A stretch of DNA of 64,000 nt, taken from assembly GCA_963700865.1 (NCBI GenBank), contig CAVOZC010000018.1, positions 992,001 to 1,056,000 on the forward strand, in the 5' to 3' direction. This document shows positions 1 through 8,646 of the stretch, piece after piece; position 1 is the stretch's first letter; the number at the start of each line of letters is the position of its first letter. The stretch comes from CAVOGJ01 sp963700865 (lineage in GTDB: Bacteria > Planctomycetota > Planctomycetia > Pirellulales > Pirellulaceae). A program made the position numbers and the translations under genes. Below the pieces are notes generated by a model. The model had not been told where the DNA came from. It worked only from the letters and a program-made list of their open reading frames with translations, and ran no database searches.

Positions 1-487
1 GATCGACCTCGTCGAGTTCTTTGTTGTCGGAAAATTGCGGACTGACCATTCCGCGATACCTCGATTTCGGTGAATGTTGCTTTCCGTGCCTCGGTAGCGC
101 GCCACCCAGGACCCTTGGTTACTCTCGCCCGTCGATCACCCCAATCGACGAGCGTCATGCTGGCGGGTCGCCCGCAACGTTACCCGACATGTTTCGACTT
201 TATCCGCGATCGCGTTGGTATCAAGTCATGATGGGTCATCTGCCGCGGCAATTTTGAGCCTGTTTTTGGCGGCTCGAGACAAGATCGCTACAACCGTAGA
301 TCTCAAGCGGAACAATCGGAACAGATCCTCCATTTGCTGATAGCACTTTTCACGAAGTGCCAAAAACTCCTTGAGTCGCCCCCGCGCGACGGCTCCGCCG
401 TTGGCCCCCCTCAGCCCGCGAGATGACTCTACCGACCAGCCGCCTCGCAGGCTACGATGGAACGGTCCGTAACGAGAACGACCTTCC
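1..487. other. Stretch without a recognised gene upstream of smpB
   Basis: I see no convincing coding region here. The short open frames on both strands have no family-like motifs and no good ribosome binding sites. The smpB promoter should lie in the last part. I found no tRNA or tmRNA signature. Confidence 0.5.
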
Positions 488-967
488 ATGAGCAGCAAGA
501 AGAAAGCCACCGCCGATCCCAATGAACGCGTGATCGCCGAGAACCGCAAGGCGCGACACAAGTTCAATGTGATGGAAACCCTCGAATGCGGGATTGCGCT
601 GGTGGGCAGCGAAGTGAAGAGTCTGCGAAATGGGAAAGTCTCGCTGGAGGAAGCCTACGGGCGGATGCGCGGGGACGAGGTGTGGCTGGTGGGTGCCGAC
701 ATTCCGACCTACGCCGAAGCCAACCGCATGAATCACGATCCCAAGCGGCCCCGCAAGCTGCTGCTGCATCGCAGCGAAATTCACAAGTTTGCCCATCAGG
801 CGCACGAGAAGGGGCTGACGCTGGTGCCGCTCAAGCTATATTTTAAGAAGGGCCGAGCCAAGGTGCTGTTGGGGCTATGTCGCGGCAAGAAGCTACACGA
901 CAAGCGCGAAACGCTGAAGAAGGCCGATTCGCAGCGGCACATCCAACGCGTGATGCGGCGGCGTTGA
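488..967 (+). CDS. smpB: SsrA-binding protein SmpB
   Basis: SmpB binds tmRNA and carries it to stalled ribosomes for trans-translation. The 159-residue product has the normal family length. Recognisable family blocks are GSEVKSLR after the first strand (about residues 41-48), the central HEKGLTLVPLKLYFKKGRAK block, and the basic tail with KLHDKRE, which becomes ordered on the ribosome. The N-terminus carries a short basic lead (SSKKKA). The ATG at 488 is the only start that keeps the whole fold. The next gene on the same strand, an ABC ATPase, begins 63 bases downstream and looks functionally unrelated. Identification is secure from sequence similarity to the family. Confidence 0.97.
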   Translation: MSSKKKATADPNERVIAENRKARHKFNVMETLECGIALVGSEVKSLRNGKVSLEEAYGRMRGDEVWLVGADIPTYAEANRMNHDPKRPRKLLLHRSEIHKFAHQAHEKGLTLVPLKLYFKKGRAKVLLGLCRGKKLHDKRETLKKADSQRHIQRVMRRR

Positions 968-1030
968 CTGGTTGTCTGTCCTCACTACGTTCTTGGTTTC
1001 ACTCGCTGGACTGGCCCGAGATCTTGCAAC

Positions 1031-1702
1031 ATGCTCACGCTGACCGACGTGAAAAAATCGTATATCGAGCAGGGTGGACACCGGCTCGATATCCTCGACA
1101 TCCCCCGCTTTCAGTTGGATGCCGGCGAGCAGATGGTGCTCATGGGACGAAGCGGCTGCGGCAAGACGACCCTGCTGCACGTCATCGCCGGGATCAGCCG
1201 ACCCGATGAGGGCTCGGTGATGGTCGATGGACTCGACATCGCCCGACTCTCCGAAGCCGGTAGTGATCGGTTTCGTGCCGAACGCATTGGTTATGTCTTT
1301 CAGACGTTTAATTTGTTGCCCGGCTTCACGGCGCTGGAAAACGTCTTGCTGGGGATGACCTTCTCAGGCGGCCGTTGTGATCGATCCCGTGCGGTCTCGT
1401 TGCTGCAGCGAGTCGGGCTGGCCAAGCGGGCCGAACACAAACCGACAGCGCTTTCGGTGGGCGAGCAGCAGCGAGTTGCCGTGGCACGCGCTCTGGCCAA
1501 TCGGCCCAAGCTGTTGCTGGCGGATGAGCCGACGGCGAATGTTGACCCGGCCAATCAGCAGCATATTGTCGACCTGATTCGCACGACCTGCCAGGAAGAG
1601 AAGGTCTCGCTGCTCATCGTGACGCACGCCCCCGAGGTGGCCGAGCAGTTTGATCGCGTCGATCGGTTGGAAGAAGTGAATCTGGTACTGGCCGAAAAGT
1701 GA
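1031..1702 (+). CDS. ABC transporter ATP-binding protein, LolD/MacB type
   Basis: This is a 223-residue nucleotide-binding subunit. Walker A is GRSGCGKTT at about residues 39-47. The QTFNLLPGFTALENV stretch is typical of the LolD/MacB/FtsE group. The signature is the variant LSVGEQQR, and Walker B is LLLADEPTANVD. Members of this group energise FtsX-like permeases that move lipoproteins, drugs or signals rather than classic importers. No such permease lies beside it. The next gene, starting 10 bases after the stop, encodes a multiheme membrane cytochrome, so the pair is probably co-transcribed. The substrate and partner permease cannot be told from this window. Confidence 0.9.
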   Translation: MLTLTDVKKSYIEQGGHRLDILDIPRFQLDAGEQMVLMGRSGCGKTTLLHVIAGISRPDEGSVMVDGLDIARLSEAGSDRFRAERIGYVFQTFNLLPGFTALENVLLGMTFSGGRCDRSRAVSLLQRVGLAKRAEHKPTALSVGEQQRVAVARALANRPKLLLADEPTANVDPANQQHIVDLIRTTCQEEKVSLLIVTHAPEVAEQFDRVDRLEEVNLVLAEK

Positions 1703-1712
1703 CCGCTTGTCC

Positions 1713-4588
1713 ATGACTCATCTGAACTCGGCAACCACCAATGTCGCCCACCGTCCGGCTGCCCGCCATCCGGTCGGCCCGCGGTTGAAGGTCGTACTCT
1801 ATGTGGTCTTCGCCCTTTTTGCCGTGCTGGGTGTAAATGCGGTTTATTTACTCGCCGTTCGCTGGCTCGAATGGCAGACGGGTCAAACGTATCAGAATTT
1901 CTTTTACCTCGAGATGTTTCTACTTCACCTGGTATTGGGATTGCTGCTGGTCGTGCCCACGCTTGTGTTTGTCGCCTTGCATATCCGGAACACGTATCGC
2001 CGGGCCAATCGCCGAGCCGTGCGGGCTGGTTTTGCCCTCTTCGCCGCGACCTTGGTGCTGCTTGTGAGCGGCGTCGTGCTGACGCGGATCGAGGGTTTGA
2101 TTGCGATCGACATCCCGATCGTGCGAAGTACCGCATTTTGGGCTCACGTGCTGTCGCCCCTCTTCGTGGCATGGCTATATGTGCTGCATCGTCTGGCCGG
2201 TCGACGGATTCGTTGGCGGGCCGCCGCCACCTGGGGCGTGGTGTCCGGTATGTGCGCCTTGCTGTTGGTGATTTTGCAGGCTCAGGACCCTCGTTCCTGG
2301 AACGTGGTGGGTCCGGAAAAAGGCGTGCAGTATTTTTTCCCATCACTCGCACGGACGTCGAGCGGCAACTTCATTGCTGGCAAGGTGCTGCAAAATGATG
2401 CCTATTGCCTGGAGTGTCATCAAAAGATTCACGAGACCTGGTCCCATAGTGCCCACCGTTTCAGTTCTTTCAGCAACCCGGCCTATCTGTTCAGCGTGCA
2501 GGAAACCCGCAAACAGATGCTGGCTCGCCACGGATCGGTGCAGGGGGCGCGATTCTGTGCGGGCTGCCATGATCCGGTGCCCTTTTTCAGCGGGGCCTTT
2601 GACGATCCGAAATACGACGATCCGAATTATGATCTGGCGGCCGATCCTCAGGCACAGGCAGGCGTGACGTGTACCGTCTGCCATGCCATCTCCCACATCA
2701 ACAGTCCCAGGGGGAATGCGGACTATACGATCGACGAGCCGATTCACTATCCGTTCGCCTTTAGCACCCATCCCAGTCTGCAGTGGATCAATCGGCAGTT
2801 GGTCAAGGCCAAGCCGAGATTCCACAAGCAGACCTTTCTTAAACCACTCCACAAATCGGCCGAGTTCTGCGGCACGTGCCACAAGGTGCATTTGCCTGAG
2901 GAGCTGAACGACTATCGCTGGTTGCGCGGGCAGAACCACTACGATTCCTTCTGGTTAAGTGGCGTGTCGGGGCATGCGGTGGCCAGCTTTTATTACCCGC
3001 CCGTGGCCGAAAAGAACTGCAATCGATGTCATATGCCGGACGCGGCGGTGGTACACGCCGCCACAAGTCCCAATTTCGGGTCACGCCCGGACAGCACCGG
3101 CCAGGGGCGCGTTGTCACGGACCACCTTTTTCCCAGCGCGAATACCGCCCTGCCCCACCTGCTCCCCGATCGCATGGCGGATCCCGCCGCCACCATCGCG
3201 GCTCACCAGGCTTTCCTGGAGAAAACGCTCCGCGTCGATCTGTTTGCGGTTCGCGACGAAGCGCGGATCGATGGTCCCTTGCGGCCCATCCTTGCCGGTC
3301 CCACCCCCACGCTGGCCCCCGGGCAAGCGTACCTGTTACAAGTCGTGCTGCGGACGCTGAAGCTGGGACATCTCTTTACTCAGGGGACCGTCGATTCGAA
3401 TGAAGTGTGGGTCGATGTCGAAGCACGGCTGGATGGCCAACGCTTGGGACGGAGTGGAGGCCTGCGGGCCTCCGATCGGGCCGTCGATCCGTGGTCCCAT
3501 TTCGTCAACGCCTTTGTCATCGACCGCGATGGCAATCGCATCAACCGACGAAACGCGGAGGATATCTTTGTCGCCGTCTACAACAACCAGATACCGCCCG
3601 GCGCCGCCGATGTCGTCAACTACCGACTGGAACTGCCGGCCGACGCAAGCGGATTGCTCGAGGTAACCATCGCACTGAAGTATCGCAAGTTTGATACCGA
3701 GTACATGCGTTACGTCACGGGAAATCCGGCATATGTCAACGACCTGCCGATCGCCACGATCGACGAGCAGACCGTCCGCTTTTTGGTATCGGCTGATGAC
3801 GAAACCGCCGGTCCCCCTGCCGACGTTGGGCAACTGCCGGTCGATGTTCGCTGGAACGACTATGGCATCGGGCTGCTGCGGCGGGGTCAATTGCGGCAAG
3901 CCGAGCAGGCGTTTGCGGAGGTCGAGGCGCTGGGCAATCCGCAAGGTCCGCTCAATCTGGCCCGTGTCTATTTGCAGGAAGGCCGCGTTACCACCGAAGC
4001 TCCCGCCGCGCTGCGTCGCGCCCGCGAGACGGGGGATGGCGCGGCCGATTGGTCCATCCTTTGGTTCTCCGCGCAGGTCAACAAGCAATTGGGACAGATC
4101 GACGCCGCCTTGGCGAATCTCAACCAGATCGTCGAGGGCGGGTTTGCGGCCGCTCAGGGCGCGGGTTTGATTTTTCGCAAGACTATATGTTGCTAATCGA
4201 ACTGGCCGACACGCTTTACGTGCGCGGTTTGCGGGAGCGGGGAGACGAACGCCAGGCCAACCGCAGGGAATGGATGGAAAAGTCGCGTGACCAGTACCAG
4301 GCGGCGCTCAAGCTGGATCCGGAAAATGCGGACGCCCACTACGGAATTCGCCGCGTGCTTGAGGAATTGGGCGAGTTTGAACGGGCCGTGCTGCACGCCG
4401 AATTGCATGCGAAATACAAGATCGACGACAACGCCCGGGACGCCGCCGTCGCGGCTGCAAGGCAAAAATACCCGGCCGCAAATCACGCGGCAGAGGCCGT
4501 CGTGATTTATGATTTGCAGCGGCCCGATGCTGATGACCACCGCGCAGAAGACCCATGGGCTACGGCAGCTCGGCCACAAAGCGATTGA
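1713..4588 (+). CDS. Membrane-anchored pentaheme cytochrome c with TPR tail (frameshifted in this sequence)
   Basis: The product would be about 958 residues. The N-terminus has about five hydrophobic segments within the first 190 residues. Five CXXCH heme-attachment motifs follow: CLECH (232), CAGCH (282), CTVCH (320), CGTCH (386) and CNRCH (436). A beta-rich region and TPR-like helices make up the C-terminus (for example QYQAALKLDPENADAHYGIRRVLEELG). Multiheme proteins of this layout carry electrons outside the cytoplasmic membrane; partner and acceptor are unknown. The frame breaks at about 4155-4180. The upstream frame stops at 4196, but the TPR region continues in the -1 frame to 4588, as if one base were missing. 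The ATG at 1713 is preferred; a TTG lies at 1707. The 3' end overlaps the convergent DUF1570 gene by 29 bases. Confidence 0.82.
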
Positions 4589-5639
4589 TTCGCGTTTCCA
4601 GCATGTGATGATCGGCCCCAAAGACTTGCTCGAAATCACGCAACCGCTCGGCACTCGGCGGCTGGCGGAAAAAGCCAGGCTTGTTCGCGGTCCGCTGCAG
4701 GTAGGCGGCAAGTTTGGCGGGTTCCCGTTCCGCGAACATGAACGTCGTGGCCCAGGCCACGGCGTAAGCAGGTAACGGGTTGCTGCGAAATGGCGCGTCC
4801 GAGGCCACGAGCGACGTCAACGTGCCGGCGGGCATCCCCCGCGGATAGTAACGCCGAAAGGCCTCGGCATGTCGGCGATTGACGCGGTCCGCCAGTTGTG
4901 GATAGCGGCTGGCGTTGTTCACCCCGCGGGCTTCGAACAAGGTGCCCAGTCCTTCGCAGACCCAACTCGGGGGATTGGACCAGCGGCCGTGGATACCCGT
5001 ATTGAACGCTGTCTGATGGGCGGCTTCATGCACGACGGTGGCCGCGGTTTCGCGCCAGTCATCGCCACCCCGGCCGCCCGATTGATCGTAGAGCAAGACG
5101 CGATTCGTCATCGAGCTGTAATAACCGAGCACGCCTCCCAGGTTCATGCCATCATCCTGCGCGTGCCGTGAGAACTCGGCCTGGTTGGGAAAGACGACTG
5201 CAATGAGAGGGAATTGAGGCTCGCTGACCCGGATGCCGCGGGACGTAAAATAAAACACCATTTCCCGATAGAGTTCCTCGAAGCGTCCGGCCCATTGGTC
5301 CCGCTGTCCGAGCGGATGGACCACCAGGTAATGTCCGGTGCCCGAAACGTCGTAGGCGGGGCCATACTCGCGGAGCAGAGACGCCCGCAGTTCGCTCTGC
5401 GAAAACGTTGTGAACGGCTTCTTAATCATCGTCGCCTCGCGAGCGCGGGCCACGTCAAATTCCCATAGCCGGCCGTCCCGTCCCAGGATGAAGAACGAGT
5501 CGTCATCCCAGTAAACAGCATTCCCTTCAAAGGATTGACCCTCTTCGGTCATCCGCAGGATCCAATCGCGACCTTCAGCCGTACGCGTTGCGAGGAGGGC
5601 CAGCAAGATCGTGGCAGGTAGCCAACGGAGCCGATGCAT
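4560..5639 (-). CDS. DUF1570 domain secreted protein with HExxH motif
   Basis: This is a 359-residue protein with a signal peptide (about residues 1-23, ending TAEG). The C-terminal half matches the planctomycete DUF1570 family. It carries HEAAH at residues 204-208 and CEGLGTLFE at about 228-236, whose Glu could be the third zinc ligand of a gluzincin-like site. This makes a zinc peptidase activity plausible, but I know of no proven activity for the family. The N-terminal part (about 25-75) has a small beta-type domain, with WILRMTEEG and LWEFDVARA. The gene is convergent with the cytochrome gene and shares 29 bases with its 3' end. Confidence 0.85.
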   Translation of the reverse strand: MHRLRWLPATILLALLATRTAEGRDWILRMTEEGQSFEGNAVYWDDDSFFILGRDGRLWEFDVARAREATMIKKPFTTFSQSELRASLLREYGPAYDVSGTGHYLVVHPLGQRDQWAGRFEELYREMVFYFTSRGIRVSEPQFPLIAVVFPNQAEFSRHAQDDGMNLGGVLGYYSSMTNRVLLYDQSGGRGGDDWRETAATVVHEAAHQTAFNTGIHGRWSNPPSWVCEGLGTLFEARGVNNASRYPQLADRVNRRHAEAFRRYYPRGMPAGTLTSLVASDAPFRSNPLPAYAVAWATTFMFAEREPAKLAAYLQRTANKPGFFRQPPSAERLRDFEQVFGADHHMLETRINRFVAELP

Positions 5640-5972
5640 GGTCTTACCCTGACGGTGGGAAATCGTTCGTGAAGGCGGCAGGGGCCGGAATGGAAAAGCC
5701 TACGATACCCGGGGTCTGAGCGGGCCGAACGAGGTGGCCGGAAACCGTCCGACGGACGTGAATCGTGGTACGCTGTCGTTACAACCGTTAGAATAAGAAG
5801 GCAACCGCGAACGCAGGGAGGTAATCTTCGCTGTGGAACCACCAACCCAAGTGATAGAACGATGGAGAGGGTGCTAACGGCGGCGGCCAGCCCGGACGGC
5901 CGACCGCACAGGAGGAGCCTGATCAAAAGGTATTGGCCGGATCGGCATTTGTCTGAGTCAAGGAGAGGGCGC
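5640..5972. promoter_or_regulatory. Divergent intergenic region
   Basis: This stretch separates the divergently transcribed DUF1570 gene and the secreted protein at 5973, so it should hold both promoters. The reading frame of the latter is open upstream to 5862, but that part looks non-coding (rich in Arg and Pro, no signal peptide). A strong AGGAGAGG ribosome binding site at 5961-5968 sits before GTG 5973. I see no clear promoter hexamers. Confidence 0.4.
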
Positions 5973-7337
5973 GTGAACAACACGTTGATAAGCTTGGCTG
6001 CCGGGTTCGTGCTCGTCCCGCTCAGCTTTGGCGTTCTCATGGCTCAACAAACGAGCCTCACGGTGTCTCCGGAGCCGAGTGGTGGTCCGCCGGACGGTGT
6101 TGGCAGCGCGGCCGTGGAGGCGGATCCGCTGCTAGCGGGAAGAGTCGAGGCTTTGCTCAAGCGGATGCAACTTGGAACTGCCGCCGAACGAGACCTGGCC
6201 GAGCAGCAACTGATTGAACTCGGCGCGGCGGCTCTCGCGCACTTGCCTCAGATTAGCGTCGATACATCGGAAGAGCTACGTGCGCGGTTGAACCGCGTCC
6301 GCAAACAGCTGCAGCGGGCGCTGGCCGAGGCGTCCGTAAAGGGCTCGCGGGTAACACTGCAAGGGAGCATGTCGCTGAGTGCGGCTCTGCGGGCTCTCGA
6401 AACGCAAAGCGGCAATCAGCTGCTCGATTTTCGCGACCAGTTCGGCCAGCCGCCATTGGACCCGCGGCTGACCCTTGACTTTGAAAATGCCGCCTATTGG
6501 ACGGTGCTCGAGTCGATTATGGAGCAGGCGGGTCTGCAGCTTTACGCCTATACGAATCGGCCGAATACTCTGGGTTACGTGGCGCGAGCCGACGGGCTGA
6601 CGCCGGCCGCGCAAGCCGCGTTTACGGAGTTGTTTCGGCTGGAAGTGATCCGTGTGCAGTCGATTCTCGACTTCCGCGACGAAGAAAACCAGGGACTTGT
6701 CACCACGTTGGAGGTCACCTGGGAACCGCGCCTGACGCCGATCGCCATCCAGCAGTCGGTCGCGGATTTGAAAGTGGTGGGTGACGGTGGCATTCGGCTG
6801 AATCCGATCGAGGGGCGTGGAATCACTCAGGTGGCGGTGCAGGAGGGGATATCGTCCGCCGAGTTGGAGATTCCCTTTCTCTTGCCGCCACCTGGTATGA
6901 CGCGCATCGCCCAGTTCGAGGGAACGCTGTTGGCCACGATCCCTGGCGGCAACATGACGCTTGAATTTGACGAACTCGCGACAGCCCGGGAAGTTACCAA
7001 AGGAGATGCGGGAATTTCCGTGATGTTGTTGCGGGTCAGTAAGAATCGCGATTTGTACGATCTGCGCGTCATCCTGCGGATTGAGCATGTGTCGGAAGAA
7101 TTACAGATGCAACGCGGTTGGGTGTACAGCAACGAAGCGTACCTGGTGAATCCGAAAGGCGATCGAGTCGACTATGCGGGGCTCGAATCATTCCGCGAGA
7201 CCTACGAGGATATTGGCTTGTCCTATAAATTCGCGGTGCCGGACAGCCTGGAAGGTTATAAGTTTGTCTACAAGTCCCCATCGACGGTCATGACCGTGCC
7301 GGTCAAATATCAGATGAAGGATATCCGACTGCGGTGA
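5973..7337 (+). CDS. Secreted protein of unknown function
   Basis: The product is 454 residues from GTG 5973. This start follows an AGGAGAGG site and begins directly with a signal peptide (NNTLISLAAGFVLVPLSFGVL, then MAQQ). An upstream ATG at 5862 would bury the signal peptide, so I reject it. The mature protein opens with helical sequence (DPLLAGRVEALLKRM, AEQQLIELGAAALAHLPQI). A segment around residues 120-190 (SLSAALRALETQSGNQL, LTLDFENAAYWTVLESI) resembles the short STN/secretin N-terminal type fold. The rest is beta-rich. I do not recognise the family; it looks like a planctomycete-specific exported protein. Confidence 0.75.
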   Translation: MNNTLISLAAGFVLVPLSFGVLMAQQTSLTVSPEPSGGPPDGVGSAAVEADPLLAGRVEALLKRMQLGTAAERDLAEQQLIELGAAALAHLPQISVDTSEELRARLNRVRKQLQRALAEASVKGSRVTLQGSMSLSAALRALETQSGNQLLDFRDQFGQPPLDPRLTLDFENAAYWTVLESIMEQAGLQLYAYTNRPNTLGYVARADGLTPAAQAAFTELFRLEVIRVQSILDFRDEENQGLVTTLEVTWEPRLTPIAIQQSVADLKVVGDGGIRLNPIEGRGITQVAVQEGISSAELEIPFLLPPPGMTRIAQFEGTLLATIPGGNMTLEFDELATAREVTKGDAGISVMLLRVSKNRDLYDLRVILRIEHVSEELQMQRGWVYSNEAYLVNPKGDRVDYAGLESFRETYEDIGLSYKFAVPDSLEGYKFVYKSPSTVMTVPVKYQMKDIRLR

Positions 7338-7391
7338 GTCGCCGCCGCGTGGAGGCTGGCTGACGCAGCGCAAGATCTCAACGGGCGGGAC

Positions 7392-7790
7392 TCAGTCGGT
7401 TTCGTCGGCCGACAAGCCGGCCTCCTGGAGAAATACCAGCGAGCGTTCGAATTGCTCGCGCAGCCGGAGGAACTTTCGGCGATCGCCGCCGCGGTCCGGA
7501 TGGTATTGTTCGGCCAGTCGACGGTATGCCTGCTTCACATCTTCTTCGGTGCATGGCAGTCTTAATCCCAGCGCGGTGAGGCAGCCGGGTGTGTGGTAAC
7601 GAGCCCACTGGGGGAGATGGGGGAATTCGTGCACCACACGGACCATCACGCCCCTCAGCGCTCGCAGATAGGCCCGGATATCGATCACCATGCACACGTA
7701 TCCCAGCACGGGCACGACGACCAACAGCGCGAAGAAACCCAGCATGGCGGTGTAGTCAAGGGCATCCGGCCACTGGTGAGCAAACAACAT
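7392..7790 (-). CDS. Membrane-anchored J-domain protein
   Basis: This small protein is 132 residues from the ATG at 7790; a TTG at 7808 is an alternative start. It has one N-terminal membrane segment (FFALLVVVPVLGYVCMVI). The C-terminal J-domain reads TEEDVKQAYRRLAEQYHPDRGGD, with the HPD tripeptide at about residues 97-99. J-domains stimulate the ATPase of DnaK-type Hsp70, so this protein probably recruits a DnaK to the membrane. It lacks the Gly/Phe and zinc domains of true DnaJ. It lies downstream of lptB on the same strand, 35 bases after the lptB stop, so co-transcription is likely. Confidence 0.85.
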   Translation of the reverse strand: MLFAHQWPDALDYTAMLGFFALLVVVPVLGYVCMVIDIRAYLRALRGVMVRVVHEFPHLPQWARYHTPGCLTALGLRLPCTEEDVKQAYRRLAEQYHPDRGGDRRKFLRLREQFERSLVFLQEAGLSADETD

Positions 7791-7825
7791 AGCAGCATTC
7801 GGACGCAAGAGGCTTCAGGTGGCGG

Positions 7826-8617
7826 TCAGGACGGTTGGGACGAGTCGTCGGTCACGCGGTTGTGATAATGTGGCGCATTGACGCCGACATCGCCGATCTG
7901 GATGCTATCGCCGAAATAGTACTTACGAGCTTCCGGATTATTGGTCACTTCCGCCGGGCTGCCGTGGCAGAGCACCTTTCCGGCGCGGATGACGTAACTG
8001 CGGTTGGTGATCTCGAGTGTCTCTCGCACCTGGTGGTCTGTGATCAGGATAGAAATTCCGTTGTGCTGCAGTTCGCGGATAACGCCTTGAATGCCATCGA
8101 TCGTGACCGGATCGATTCCGGTGAAGGGTTCATCGAGCAGGATGATCTTGGGATTAGAAACCAGGCAGCGGGCGATTTCCAGACGTCGACGTTCACCGCC
8201 CGACAGGGTACCGGCTCGTGACCGCCGAATGTGCGTGATCTGGAAACGTTCCAGCAGTTCCTGCGTGCGGATTTTTCGTTCCTGGCGGCCGACGTGCAGC
8301 AGTTCCATCATGCCCAGCAAATTCTGTTCGACCGTCAGCTTGCGGAAGACGCTTGATTCCTGGGCGAGGTAGCCCATCCCGCCGTCGCGGGCTCGTCGAA
8401 ACATGGGCCAGCGGGTCACGTCCTGTTCGAGCAATTCGACTTTGCCTCGATCCGGCTCGACCATCCCGCAGGTCATGCGAAAGCAAGTGGTCTTGCCCGC
8501 GCCATTGGGCCCCAGCAGGCCGACGATCTCGCCGCCGTACACTTCGAAATCAACGCCATCGACGACACGTCGTCGACCGAACGTTTTCATCAGACCGCTG
8601 ACTTTGAGAATCGGCAT
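7826..8617 (-). CDS. lptB: LPS export ABC transporter ATPase LptB
   Basis: LptB powers extraction of lipopolysaccharide from the inner membrane through LptFG. The 263-residue product has Walker A GPNGAGKTT (36-44), the LptB hallmark AQESSVFRKLTVEQNLLG, the signature LSGGERRRLEIAR, Walker B IILLDEPFTGIDP, and the switch His in LITDHQVRETLEI. It carries a C-terminal extension of about 20 residues past the usual end. The ATG at 8617 follows an AGGGTGG site and begins at the conserved MPILKV. The longer open frame upstream overlaps lepB and lacks family sequence. No lptF, lptG, lptA or lptC is in the window. It is 29 bases downstream of the signal peptidase gene on the same strand. Confidence 0.93.
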   Translation of the reverse strand: MPILKVSGLMKTFGRRRVVDGVDFEVYGGEIVGLLGPNGAGKTTCFRMTCGMVEPDRGKVELLEQDVTRWPMFRRARDGGMGYLAQESSVFRKLTVEQNLLGMMELLHVGRQERKIRTQELLERFQITHIRRSRAGTLSGGERRRLEIARCLVSNPKIILLDEPFTGIDPVTIDGIQGVIRELQHNGISILITDHQVRETLEITNRSYVIRAGKVLCHGSPAEVTNNPEARKYYFGDSIQIGDVGVNAPHYHNRVTDDSSQPS

Positions 8618-8646
8618 TGATCCACCCTGACTGGTCGCCTGACGAC

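Noticed and set aside
1..487. Coding region at the left edge
   Set aside because: Short frames only, no family motifs, no start signals.
4160..4185. Programmed -1 frameshift in the cytochrome gene
   Set aside because: The A/T run is not a canonical slippery heptamer in the zero frame, and similar breaks occur in many other genes, so a sequence error is simpler.
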